From an uncultured Rubrivivax sp. (lineage in GTDB: Bacteria > Pseudomonadota > Gammaproteobacteria > Burkholderiales > Burkholderiaceae_C): a stretch of DNA of 16,278 nt. Where the stretch lies: assembly GCA_937967345.1 (NCBI GenBank), contig CALBTN010000115.1, positions 1 through 16,278 on the forward strand. Reading direction: 5' to 3'. The notes beneath the pieces are model-generated. The model was given only the letters and a program-made list of their open reading frames with translations, made no database searches and had not been told where the DNA came from. Below, one piece after another: positions 1 through 7,924 of the stretch (positions are counted from its first letter, which is position 1; every line of letters starts with the position of its first letter). The position numbers were made by a program, and so were the translations under genes.

Positions 1-814
<814 letters not shown>

Positions 815-930
815 GCTGACTCCTGCGTCTGGAATGGCCGCGCCGGCGGCGGCAACGCGCGACAGTAGCAGAGGCGCCACCCGCCGGTTGTCCCCGACGC
901 GGCAGCGCGCGCGCCGCCGGCGCCGGCCGC

Positions 931-936
931 TATGCT
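931..936 (+). promoter_or_regulatory. Possible -10 box of the urea transporter
   Basis: TATGCT lies 32 bases before the ATG at 969, in an otherwise extremely GC-rich divergent intergenic region. No good -35 box is visible at 16-18 bases upstream, so this is a weak call. Confidence 0.3.
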
Positions 937-968
937 CGCGCGCCGAACAACGCGAGGAGGAATGCGCA

Positions 969-1958
969 ATGGCGGTGCGCCTGGGTTCGAGTGGTCTGCG
1001 CTGGGATGCGGCGAAGGCCCCACCGCCGCTGGCAGGTTTTATCGATGTGGTGCTGCGCGGCGTCGGCCAGGTGATGTTCCAGAACAATGCCTACGCGGGC
1101 CTGCTGTTCGTTGCCGGCATCTTCTACAGTGCACCGCAACTGGCCTGGGCCACGCTGGCGGGCAGCGCGATCAGCAGCGCCACGGCGGTGCTGCTCGGTG
1201 CCGAGCGCTCGCAACTGCGCGCCGGGCTGTACGGCTTCAACGGCGCGTTGGTCGCCATCGGGGTGCTGCTGTTCCTGCAGCCCGGGGCTTGGGTCTGGGT
1301 CTGCGCCGCCCTTGCCGCCGCAACATCGACCGTGGTGATGGCAGCGCTGACGAACCTGCTTGGCCGCTGGAAGATCCCGGCGCTGACCGCGCCTTTCATC
1401 TTTTGCACCCTGGCGGTGCTGTTGGCGAGGCTGCGCCTGGGCCGGCTGCAGCCCAGCGACGCGCTGCCGCCCGCGGCGCTGCCCCAGGCCGCGGCCGCCG
1501 ATGGCGCGCTCAGCGCGTCGACCCTTGTCGAGGGGCTGTTCAACGGCATCGGCCAAGTCTTCTTCCAGGGCAATCTGGTCACCGGGCTGTTGTTCGTGGC
1601 CGGCTTGCTGATCGCATCGCGCAGCGCCTGCGCGGCCGGGTTGACCGGCTCGCTGGTCGGGCTGCTGGCCGCCTGGGCCATGGGTGCGGCCGAGCCGGCG
1701 CTGCGCGCCGGACTGTACGGTTTCAACAGCGTGCTCGTCGCCATCGCGCTGGCCACCGTGTTCCTGGCCGGCGATGGGGCGGCCGTGCTTTATGCACTGG
1801 CAGCCAGCGTCGTCGCGGTGCTGGTGACGGCAGCGCTGAGCGCCGCCTTCGAGCCTTTCGGCCTGCCCGCCCTGACCCTGCCGTTCGTGCTGGTGACCTG
1901 GACCTTCTTGTTCGCGGCAAACCAGTTCGCACGGCTGCGCCAGCCGCCCGAACACTGA
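969..1958 (+). CDS. Urea transporter (UT family)
   Basis: Inner-membrane channel-like urea transporter of 329 residues, close to the roughly 340 of bacterial UTs. The hallmark two-fold internal repeat is clear: GVGQVMFQNN (31-40) matches GIGQVFFQGN (193-202), both followed by GLLFVAG; LRAGLYGFN (83-91) matches LRAGLYGFN (246-254); IPALTAPF (136-143) matches LPALTLPF (299-306). Each half carries about five hydrophobic helices, joined by an Ala/Pro-rich loop at about 160-180. The ATG at 969 was chosen because AGGAGG ends eight bases before it; the ATG at 962 is in another frame, and an upstream in-frame start at 792 would add a non-membrane Arg-rich stretch. No urease genes are visible beside it, so urea would feed a urease or urea amidolyase encoded elsewhere. 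Confidence 0.9.
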   Translation: MAVRLGSSGLRWDAAKAPPPLAGFIDVVLRGVGQVMFQNNAYAGLLFVAGIFYSAPQLAWATLAGSAISSATAVLLGAERSQLRAGLYGFNGALVAIGVLLFLQPGAWVWVCAALAAATSTVVMAALTNLLGRWKIPALTAPFIFCTLAVLLARLRLGRLQPSDALPPAALPQAAAADGALSASTLVEGLFNGIGQVFFQGNLVTGLLFVAGLLIASRSACAAGLTGSLVGLLAAWAMGAAEPALRAGLYGFNSVLVAIALATVFLAGDGAAVLYALAASVVAVLVTAALSAAFEPFGLPALTLPFVLVTWTFLFAANQFARLRQPPEH

Positions 1959-2058
1959 AGCCTCGGCGGTTGCGTGCAGGCTCGAGATCAGCGGCCCGCG
2001 AACGACACCCGCTTGCGGTGCCGGACGCGCCCGCCGCGCCGCAGGTTGATGCCGCTGC

Positions 2059-2064
2059 TATGGT
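2059..2064 (+). promoter_or_regulatory. Possible -10 box of the SDR gene at 2095
   Basis: TATGGT stands 30 bases before the start codon at 2095 in the 136-bp gap after the urea transporter. No convincing -35 box is seen. If real, the dehydrogenase is transcribed separately from the transporter. Confidence 0.25.
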
Positions 2065-2094
2065 CGCACCCTACCCGTTGCGAAAGGTGCGGTC

Positions 2095-2862
2095 ATGAGC
2101 AGCCTGTTCTCGCTGGCCGGCAAGGTGGCCGTGATCACCGGCTCGTCGCGCGGCATCGGCAGGGCCATCGCCGAACGGTTCGCCGAGCACGGCGCCAAGG
2201 TGGCCATTTCGTCGCGCAAGCTCGAAGCGTGCGAGGAAGTGGCCGCGCTGATCAACGCGCGGCACGGCAGCGGCAGCGCGATCGCGGTCGAAGCGAACAT
2301 CTCGTCGAAGCCGGCGCTGCAGCGGCTGGCCGCGCAGACTGCCGCGCGGCTCGGGCCGATCGACGTGCTGGTGTGCAACGCAGCGTCGAACCCCTACTAC
2401 GGACCCATGGCCGGCATCAGCGACGAACAACTTCGCAAGGTGCTGGACAACAACATCGTGTCCAACCACTGGCTGATCAGCGCGGTGGCGCCGGGCATGA
2501 TCGAACGCGGCGGCGGCTCGATCATCATCGTGTCGTCGATCGGCGGCCTGCGCGGCTCGCCGCTGCTGGGCGCCTACGCCATCAGCAAGGCGGCCGACCT
2601 GCAGCTGGCACGCAACCTCGCGGTCGAGTACGGGCCGCACAACCTGCGCGTCAACTGCATCGCACCGGGCCTGGTCCGTACCGAATTCGCGCGGGCGTTG
2701 TGGGACGACCCCGAGCTGCTGGCGCAGCGCAGCGCCCGCACGCCGCTGCGGCGCATTGGCGAGGCCGACGAGATCGCCGGGGCCGCGGTGTTCCTGGCTG
2801 CGCCGGCCAGCTCGTTCGTCACCGGCCAGACGCTGGTGGTCGATGGCGGCGTCACCGCTTGA
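2095..2862 (+). CDS. SDR-family NAD(P)-dependent oxidoreductase
   Basis: Classical short-chain dehydrogenase/reductase of 255 residues, the usual length. It has the Rossmann cofactor motif TGSSRGIG (15-22), the structural NAAS (95-98), Asn120, and the catalytic Ser148, Tyr161 and Lys165 in the YAISK context. The C-terminal GQTLVVDGG is typical of FabG-like members. Arg41 after the second beta strand (SSRK) hints at NADPH, but this is an inference. The ATG at 2095 gives a clean N-terminus directly before the first beta strand, with a GAAAGG-type ribosome site about eight bases upstream. It converges with another SDR at 3032-3835. The substrate is unknown; acyl or alcohol intermediates of the neighbouring catabolic functions are possible. 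Confidence 0.92.
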   Translation: MSSLFSLAGKVAVITGSSRGIGRAIAERFAEHGAKVAISSRKLEACEEVAALINARHGSGSAIAVEANISSKPALQRLAAQTAARLGPIDVLVCNAASNPYYGPMAGISDEQLRKVLDNNIVSNHWLISAVAPGMIERGGGSIIIVSSIGGLRGSPLLGAYAISKAADLQLARNLAVEYGPHNLRVNCIAPGLVRTEFARALWDDPELLAQRSARTPLRRIGEADEIAGAAVFLAAPASSFVTGQTLVVDGGVTA

Positions 2863-2895
2863 GGCGGCCCGACCCCGGCTCTGAACGCGGCCGCC
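2863..2895. terminator. Weak inverted repeat after the SDR stop codon
   Basis: GGCGGCC at 2863-2869 pairs with GGCCGCC at 2889-2895, starting right after the stop codon of the gene at 2095. The loop is 19 bases and no T-run follows, so it is at best a stem that helps end or protect the transcript between two convergent genes. Confidence 0.2.
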
Positions 2896-3031
2896 GCCCT
2901 CGACGAGACCGGCAGTCCATCGCTGCCCGCCAGCGAACAGCTCGGCTCGGGCTCGTTCATCTGGCGCGCCGCGTGCTTCAACGGCCGCAGCGCGGCAGCA
3001 CTGTGCTGTGCTGGCTGGCGCGGTGGCGCGG

Positions 3032-3835
3032 CTACCGATCGGTGCTCACCGCGGGCCAGGGCCGCCCGACCACCTTGTCGCGCAGCCGGCGCATGCCGCG
3101 CAGCCAGCGCTCGTAGTCGTTGGCCTTGCGCTGGAAGTAGCCCAGCACCTCGGCGTGCGGCAGGATCAGGAACTCTTCGCGACGCAGGCCGTCGACCACG
3201 CAGTCGGCCACACGCTCGGCCGACAGCGCGCCATCGGCGAGAAAGCTCGGCCGCCGGCCGCCATCGGCCGTGCGCAGCATCGGCGTGCGCACGCCCTGCG
3301 GGCAAAGGCAACTGACGCGGATACCGCGCTCGCCGTAGGCGATCGACAGCCACTCGGCCAGACCCACCACCGCGTGTTTGGTCACCGAGTACGGCGCCGC
3401 GTTGACCTGGCTGAGCAGCCCCGCGGCCGAAGCGGTGTGCAGCAAGTAGCCGCTGCCGCGTGCCAGCATCTGCGGCAGCACCGCACGCGCGGCATACAGC
3501 TGTGCCATCACGTTCACGTCCCAGTGGTGCTGCCAGTGCTCGTTGGGCGCGTTCTCGTCGGCGCGCACGATGACGCCGGCGTTGCTGCACATCAGGTCGA
3601 CCTGGCCGAAGCGCTCGGTGGCCGAGCGCACCATGCGCCGAACCTCGGCTTCGTCGGCCACGTCAACGCCGTAGGCGATGCCGCCGATGGCTGCAGCGAC
3701 TTCGCTTGCGGCGTCGAGGTTCGTATCGGCGACGACCACGCCGCGCGCGCCCGCCGCGGCAAAGCGCTCGCACAGCGCGCGGCCAATGCCCGAGGCGCCC
3801 CCGGTGACAACGGCCACCCGATCGTGCAACTCCAT
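3032..3835 (-). CDS. SDR-family oxidoreductase
   Basis: A second short-chain dehydrogenase, 267 residues, only distantly similar to the first. Cofactor motif TGGASGIG (11-18), Asp37 at the end of the second beta strand (VVVADT) suggesting NAD(H), NAG (85-87), and catalytic Ser136, Tyr149, Lys153 (YSVTK). The C-terminal region (about 190-267) is longer and more basic than in FabG-type enzymes and lacks the usual final VDGG motif, with FLILPHAEV and a Trp/Arg-rich tail. The ATG at 3835 was chosen because GGAGG lies nine bases upstream; the reading frame continues upstream but in non-family sequence. It is co-directional with cysE (169 bp upstream) but probably separate from it. Substrate unknown. 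Confidence 0.9.
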   Translation of the reverse strand: MELHDRVAVVTGGASGIGRALCERFAAAGARGVVVADTNLDAASEVAAAIGGIAYGVDVADEAEVRRMVRSATERFGQVDLMCSNAGVIVRADENAPNEHWQHHWDVNVMAQLYAARAVLPQMLARGSGYLLHTASAAGLLSQVNAAPYSVTKHAVVGLAEWLSIAYGERGIRVSCLCPQGVRTPMLRTADGGRRPSFLADGALSAERVADCVVDGLRREEFLILPHAEVLGYFQRKANDYERWLRGMRRLRDKVVGRPWPAVSTDR

Positions 3836-4004
3836 GTCCGACTGCCTCCACCAATGCCGGTGCGCGTGAGTATGGCAGCGCCAAGCGCACAGCAGTTCAA
3901 ATCGCACCCGGAATGGACCGGGGCGGGCCAGCGCCCGCACGCGCTGCGCACCCTGCAATCGGACCGATCGGAACGGTCAGCGGTCAAAGGGCAGCCAAGG
4001 CGCC

Positions 4005-4784
4005 TCAGCGCACCAGGCGGTTGAGCTTCTCGGCGTCGAAGCGCTCGGTGGTGTGGGCCTCGTCGGGCACGCATTCGGCCAACGACAGCTCGCGTGCGCC
4101 GGCCGACAGCCGCTCGATCGCCTGCCACAGCAGCGCGATCTGGTGCTCCTGCGACGACGCGCTGTCGATCAGCCCCTTCATCGCCAGCGACACAGGGTCG
4201 TCGCCCTGCGTCACGCCGTAGGCCGAAAAGCCCATGCGCGCTGAAACCTCTTCGCGCTTGGCGTCGGATTTGGCCTCGATGATGCGCGCCGGAATGCCCA
4301 CCGCGGTCGCACCCGGCGGCACCGGCTTGAGCAGCACCGCGTTGGAGCCCACGCGCGCGCCGTCGCCCACGGTGAAGCCGCCCAGCACCTGGGCGCCGGC
4401 ACTGACCACCACACCGCGGCCCAGCGTCGGGTGGCGCTTGGTGCCCTTGTACAGCGAGGTGCCGCCCAGCGTGACGCCTTGGTAGATGGTGCAGTCGTCG
4501 CCGACCTCGGCGGTCTCGCCGATGACGATGCCCATGCCGTGGTCGATGAACACCCGCCGCCCGATGGTCGCGCCGGGGTGGATCTCGATGCCGGTGGCCA
4601 TGCGCGCCAACTGCGAGGTGAACCGGCCCAGCCAGCGAAAGCCGCGCTTCCAGCAGGCGTGCGCCCAGCGGTGCATGACCAGCGCATGCAGCCCCGGATA
4701 GCAGCTCAGCACCTCCCACTTCGTGCGCGCCGCGGGGTCGCGCTCGAGGATGCAGGCGATGTCTTCACGCAGGCGGCTGAACAT
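4005..4784 (-). CDS. cysE: Serine O-acetyltransferase
   Basis: Transfers acetyl from acetyl-CoA to L-serine, giving O-acetylserine, the first step of cysteine synthesis; cytoplasmic. 259 residues: a short helical N-terminal part (1-60) followed by the left-handed hexapeptide beta helix (about 65-170) and a longer than usual helical tail (170-259). Diagnostic stretches are IEIHPGATIG (66-75), DHGMGIVIGE (81-90) and GVTLGGT (103-109). His82 and His118 match His158 and His193 of E. coli CysE; Glu67 stands where E. coli has Asp143, as in many Gram-positive-type enzymes. The last residues are LNRLVR, with no terminal isoleucine of the kind E. coli CysE inserts into CysK, so a standard cysteine-synthase complex by that route is doubtful. 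The start at 4784 begins the family N-terminus (MFSRLREDI). Divergent from the lipoprotein at 4887. Confidence 0.93.
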   Translation of the reverse strand: MFSRLREDIACILERDPAARTKWEVLSCYPGLHALVMHRWAHACWKRGFRWLGRFTSQLARMATGIEIHPGATIGRRVFIDHGMGIVIGETAEVGDDCTIYQGVTLGGTSLYKGTKRHPTLGRGVVVSAGAQVLGGFTVGDGARVGSNAVLLKPVPPGATAVGIPARIIEAKSDAKREEVSARMGFSAYGVTQGDDPVSLAMKGLIDSASSQEHQIALLWQAIERLSAGARELSLAECVPDEAHTTERFDAEKLNRLVR

Positions 4785-4886
4785 GGGGTGCGTTGTGGCA
4801 GGCGGGCGTAAAGTGTATGCGCCTGCGGTGTGGCCCGCCTGTGCAAAGGGACAGGCCGGCCGCACCGCGACCACCAGGAACCGATC

Positions 4887-5552
4887 ATGACCTCCACGCC
4901 ACGCCAACCCGTCTTTGTGCTCTGCCTATTCGCCGCGGCGCTGCTCGGCGGCTGCGCCGTCGCCCCGACGCGGCTGGATGCGCAATGGATCAGCCCGCAG
5001 GCCGCAGGCCAGCACGGCCTGCGTAGCGTGATGGTGATGTCGGCGGTGCGCGATTCGACCAGCCGCCGTCTGTTCGAGGACCACATGGCCGCCGCGCTGC
5101 AGGCTGCGGGCGTGACGGCGGTGCAGTCGTACAAGTTCATCCCCGCCGACGGCCCGATCGCCGAAGAGCAACTTCGCGCGATGCTCGGGCGAGCCGGCGT
5201 CAAGCACGCGATCGTCACGCGCATCATCAACGTCAGCACCGACGTGCAGGTGTCGCCAGGCATGGTGATGGGCCCGGCCTGGGGCCCGGGCTGGGGCTGG
5301 GGCGGCGGTTGGGGGTACGGCTGGGGCGGCTTCGCCGGTTACCACAACGCGATGTGGGCGATGTCGATGCCGCCGCAGGTGACGACCACGCAGAACGTGC
5401 ACGCCGACACCCGCGTGTTCGATGCCGCTGACGCGGCCGTGGTGTGGTCGGCAGCGACCACCACCGCCACCGGCTCGCGCTCGATGCGCGAGCTGATCGA
5501 CCAGTTCGTGCAGTTGATCGTCGCCACGCTGACCAAGGACGGCCTGATCTGA
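4887..5552 (+). CDS. Putative lipoprotein with Gly/Trp-rich segment
   Basis: A 221-residue protein with an N-terminal lipoprotein signal: basic start, hydrophobic 9-20 and the lipobox LGGC with Cys23 as the lipidated residue, so it should be anchored in the inner or outer membrane. The mature part looks like a small alpha/beta domain (about 45-125: LRSVMVMSAVRD, LFEDHMAAAL, HAIVTRI) interrupted by a striking Gly/Trp-rich loop (129-148), then resumes with DTRVFDAADAAVVWSA (174-189) and ends in an amphipathic helix. This resembles DUF4136-like lipoproteins in layout, though I do not recognise a named family. The ATG at 4887 has AGGAA nearby; an upstream start at 4830 would put a charged stretch before the signal. 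Its stop codon touches the remnant of an insertion sequence, so the last residues may not be original. Confidence 0.85.
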   Translation: MTSTPRQPVFVLCLFAAALLGGCAVAPTRLDAQWISPQAAGQHGLRSVMVMSAVRDSTSRRLFEDHMAAALQAAGVTAVQSYKFIPADGPIAEEQLRAMLGRAGVKHAIVTRIINVSTDVQVSPGMVMGPAWGPGWGWGGGWGYGWGGFAGYHNAMWAMSMPPQVTTTQNVHADTRVFDAADAAVVWSAATTTATGSRSMRELIDQFVQLIVATLTKDGLI

Positions 5553-6050
5553 GAGGGTGTGGACGATGTTCAGTTCGCCAGTCTGGTTGCGAGCAGACGC
5601 GACTGCGTCAACCACACCCAGGCCACGCGGGCCCTGTCGCAGCGGTCTTGATGGGTGGCGAGCCGGCGATTGCGCTCGATCCAGGCATGCGTGCGTTCGA
5701 CGACCCAGCGCATCGGTTGGACGACGAAGCCTGTGACGGCTTCGGCTGGCCGCAAGGGCTGCCGGGCATCGTGCCAGGTGCCGGCGCAGCGGTTGCCGGT
5801 GCGGCGCACGACCTGCACCGTGATGCCATGGGCCTTCTCGATGGCGGCTGCGCGCTGGCAGCCATGATCGTCACCGCCAGCACCATGCCCAAGGCATCGA
5901 CCACGAGCTTGCGCTTGCGGGCCTTGACCTTCTTGCCCGCGTCGAACCCGGTGTTGCCGCCCTGCGCCGCCCTGCGCCGTGCTGCGCCGCCCTGCGCCGT
6001 GCTGCGCCGTGCTGCGCGTGCTTTGCGAGTCGATGGTGGCCGCGGCGGGT
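5553..6050 (-). pseudogene. Decayed IS5-family transposase (IS remnant)
   Basis: Pieces of a DDE transposase lie in different frames on the minus strand. ATIDSQS (near 6030) is the region around the first catalytic Asp. NTGFDAGKKVKARKRKLVVDALG follows at about 5957-5890 in another frame. A third frame from about 5865 to the stop at 5570 gives GFVVQPMRWVVERTHAW and ERNRRLATHQD, the conserved C-terminal segment with the catalytic Glu of the IS5 family (IS427/IS1031-like groups). The middle catalytic domain is shortened, at least two frameshifts separate the pieces, and a 10-bp minisatellite sits inside the first gap. The N-terminal third is missing. GAGGGTGTGGAC at 5553-5564 looks like the terminal inverted repeat of this end; I found no matching other end. 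Confidence 0.75.
5961..6018. repeat. 10-bp minisatellite inside the transposase remnant
   Basis: Six consecutive units of ten bases, alternating cctgcgccgY and gctgcgccgY forms (5961, 5971, 5981, 5991, 6001 and a slightly diverged unit at 6011). Because ten is not a multiple of three, each gained or lost unit shifts the transposase frame. The array falls exactly between the DSQS segment and the GFDAGKK segment, where intact relatives have only a few residues. Confidence 0.8.
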
Positions 6051-6068
6051 TCGGGCTGTCAGGAGTCA

Positions 6069-6227
6069 GAGCCTGTGAAGTATTCCGGCGCGTCCGAGCG
6101 GGCGTCCGAAACGGCGTCGATTTAGGCGCAAAGCACAGCCGTAGCTCGGGCTACGGCGAGCATTTGCAACGACGAGCGGCGCCGTTTCGGGCGCACGAGC
6201 GGGCGTGGCGGAATGCTTCACAGGCTC
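6069..6227. mobile_element. MITE-like imperfect palindrome with TCA target duplication
   Basis: A 159-bp element that is an imperfect inverted repeat of itself. The ends GAGCCTGTGAAG (6069-6080) and CTTCACAGGCTC (6216-6227) are perfect 12-bp inverted repeats. Inside, CCGAAACGGCG pairs with CGCCGTTTCGG, and CCGTAGC pairs with GCTACGG around a TCGG loop at the centre. The trinucleotide TCA stands immediately on both sides (6066-6068 and 6228-6230), as expected for a target-site duplication. There is no reading frame that could encode a transposase, so it is a non-autonomous element. A 3-bp TNA-type duplication would suit mobilisation by an IS5-family transposase. Confidence 0.75.
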
Positions 6228-6236
6228 TCAGTCTTG

Positions 6237-6308
6237 TCCAACGAGGCATGAGCCTGGAGCCGGGCTCGCGATTCCAACGAGGGATGAGTCTGGACCGGGC
6301 CCGGGAGG
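6237..6308. repeat. Two copies of a 36-bp repeat
   Basis: tccaacgaggSatgagYctgga begins at 6237 and again at 6273, giving a 36-bp period. The first 22 bases differ at two positions; the remainder is less conserved. It lies just beyond the palindromic element. Confidence 0.6.
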
Positions 6309-6459
6309 GCGGTTGAGCGGCTGATGGGCAGCCGCCGGCGGCGGCGCGCCGATCATCGAATGGATGGCGATCGGCATGAACGAGGCGCAGGAGCGGCAGA
6401 TGCACGGCCCGCCTTGAATCGTCCTGCGCTGCTTGGACGCGGGTCTGGGCGGTTGCGGG
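6309..6459. other. Non-coding stretch after the TIR gene
   Basis: I see no supportable gene here. A short plus-strand open stretch ending at 6417 (IIEWMAIGMNEAQE) has good codon bias but no start, and may be the tail of a lost gene. No terminator with a T-run follows the TIR gene stop at 6460. Confidence 0.3.
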
Positions 6460-7368
6460 TCACGGCCCCGAGGGCGGTAGCGGGATGGCCGGATGTCCGG
6501 GTGCGATCAAGGCCACTCCGTCCGGACCGTCGAAGCTGAGCTCATACTCCTTCGACGAGTTGGGTTGCAGCGCCTCCATGAAAACGACACTGCTGGCACT
6601 CCTGCCCGGTTGCAGCGACCCATCGCGGCGTTTCAGCTTGAACGCCGACGGATCGAACTCGAAAGGCGCGGCGCCGCTGGTCACGCGCACGGTCAGGTTC
6701 ATCGCGCCGCCCTCGCGGCGGTTGATCTTGATCACCTGGATCGTCGCACGCTGCCGCCCGGCCGCTGTCGCGGTCGGCGCGGCGGATTCGATCGCGGCGC
6801 CGCCGTCGCGCGCACCGGCCAGGTCGCTGCCCGGTTGCCGTGCCAGGTACTGCCAGAAGCCCCAGCCGATCGCGCCGATCAACGCCGCCGCCAATGCAGT
6901 GCGCACGAAGTTCTTGTACCCGCGCGCCCGCACCGGGCCGTCCCCGATTGCCGGCCGCGCCGGTGCGCGTTGCGCCTCGGCCCCGAGTGCCGCGCGCACC
7001 GCCGCCAGCGTCGATTCGAAGCCGGCGGGCAGGCCCGACTGCCCGAGGTCGGACAGGTCCGCCGCCTGCAGGCTGCGAAAGCCCAGCGGCGGTTGGACCG
7101 CATCGATCAGCACCGGCACCAGGATGCCGCGGTTGCGCGCATCGTCGGCCTCTTCGGCGACGAAGGACGAGCCAATCGAGTGCCGTGACCAGGCGACGAC
7201 GACGCACCGTGCATCGGCCAGCGCCTGCCCGATGGTTTCGCGCCAAGTCGATCCGGGTGCGATGCGGCGATCCCAGAAAACCGACAAGCCGCGCGCCTCG
7301 AGCAACTGCACGAGTGCCGCGACCCGCGTCTCGTCCTCGCGTGCGTAGCTGACGAAGACATCGGCCAT
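6460..7368 (-). CDS. TIR-domain protein with transmembrane helix and C-terminal beta domain
   Basis: A 302-residue protein with three parts. Residues 1-130 form a bacterial TIR domain: the first strand DVFVSYAREDE (3-13), FWDRRIAPGSTW (31-42), then SSFVAEEADDA (67-77), where Glu73 stands at the usual NADase catalytic position (S-x-W/F-V-x-x-E), and GILVPVLID (81-89). Residues 154-176 form a single transmembrane helix preceded by Arg/Lys, predicting TIR inside and the C-terminus outside. Residues 208-295 form a probable beta-sandwich domain containing FDPSAFKL (238-245) and YELSF (275-279). The start at 7368 begins the first TIR strand; the frame stays open far upstream, but that part belongs to other genes. 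No Shine-Dalgarno is visible, and a hairpin fills the 23-bp gap to the gene before it. Role inferred: NAD-consuming or signalling effector of a small defence-like pair. Confidence 0.88.
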   Translation of the reverse strand: MADVFVSYAREDETRVAALVQLLEARGLSVFWDRRIAPGSTWRETIGQALADARCVVVAWSRHSIGSSFVAEEADDARNRGILVPVLIDAVQPPLGFRSLQAADLSDLGQSGLPAGFESTLAAVRAALGAEAQRAPARPAIGDGPVRARGYKNFVRTALAAALIGAIGWGFWQYLARQPGSDLAGARDGGAAIESAAPTATAAGRQRATIQVIKINRREGGAMNLTVRVTSGAAPFEFDPSAFKLKRRDGSLQPGRSASSVVFMEALQPNSSKEYELSFDGPDGVALIAPGHPAIPLPPSGP

Positions 7369-7369
7369 C

Positions 7370-7388
7370 GCGCTTTGCGACAAAGCGC
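7370..7388. promoter_or_regulatory. Perfect hairpin in the gap before the TIR gene
   Basis: GCGCTTTG (7370-7377) and CAAAGCGC (7381-7388) form an 8-bp perfect stem with a 3-base loop. It takes up nearly the whole 23-base space between the stop of the exported-protein gene and the TIR start codon at 7368, where a ribosome site would be expected. It may limit TIR translation, or dampen readthrough. Confidence 0.55.
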
Positions 7389-7391
7389 CAG

Positions 7392-7829
7392 TCAGCGCTT
7401 GGGCAGCCGCCGTTTGACGACCACGTCGCCGAAGCGCAGCTGCAAGACCAGATCGTCGGTTCGATCCGGAATGCTGAAGCTCAGGTCGAAGTCGGTGGCG
7501 GAGTCGGGGGCGACCCGGATATAGGAGGCGCTCGCCGGCGCCCTTGGCACGCCGGCGGCCAGCAGCCTGAAGTTGTTGGGGTCGACGTCGATACTGGATT
7601 TCGGCTCGGCCAGGGCGCGCATCCGCAGGTTGACCTGGGTGCTCTCGCCGCCCCTGACCTGCAACGACAGCACGCTCAAGCTGCCGCCGGGAATCGGAAT
7701 CGCCTCGCTCAACGTCAAGGGCATCGGTTCCTGCGCTGCGGCGGTGCCGAGGCCGCCCGCCACGGCGAGCACAGCGAAGGCGCCGAAGCGCCGGCGGGTC
7801 AGCGGCTTGTGCTCTGTCTGCGGGTGCAT
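7392..7829 (-). CDS. Small Tat-exported protein sharing the TIR protein's outer domain
   Basis: A 145-residue protein with a twin-arginine signal: TRRRFGAFA (11-19) fits S/T-R-R-x-F, followed by a hydrophobic stretch and a likely cleavage after TAAAQ (about residue 33). The mature part (about 34-145) is a single predicted beta-rich domain. It contains VDPNNFRLL (82-90), ASAS (99-102), PDSATDFDLSF (108-118) and PD at 121-122, which line up in order and spacing with the C-terminal domain of the TIR protein encoded 23 bases downstream. The layout is reminiscent of DUF4352-type immunoglobulin-like domains, but I cannot assign a family. The ATG at 7829 gives the correct signal-peptide start; the frame is open upstream into a relic gene, so a longer product cannot be excluded by stops alone. 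Same strand as, and probably co-transcribed with, the TIR gene. Confidence 0.8.
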   Translation of the reverse strand: MHPQTEHKPLTRRRFGAFAVLAVAGGLGTAAAQEPMPLTLSEAIPIPGGSLSVLSLQVRGGESTQVNLRMRALAEPKSSIDVDPNNFRLLAAGVPRAPASASYIRVAPDSATDFDLSFSIPDRTDDLVLQLRFGDVVVKRRLPKR

Positions 7830-7924
7830 GGAGGCCTCTGCGGGACGCGACGTCCGAATCGTAGCGGAGCGATCCGCTGCTGCCCGGCAAGCGGCGTCGC
7901 GCGAAGCCGCGGTGTGGCGCCACC

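Noticed and set aside
5961..6018. CRISPR-like array
   Set aside because: Units are contiguous 10-mers without spacers; it is a minisatellite. The same holds for the arrays at 9493 and 14458.
6324..6417. Small plus-strand peptide ending IIEWMAIGMNEAQE
   Set aside because: No start codon in its frame after the preceding stop and no recognised family; at most the tail of a lost gene.
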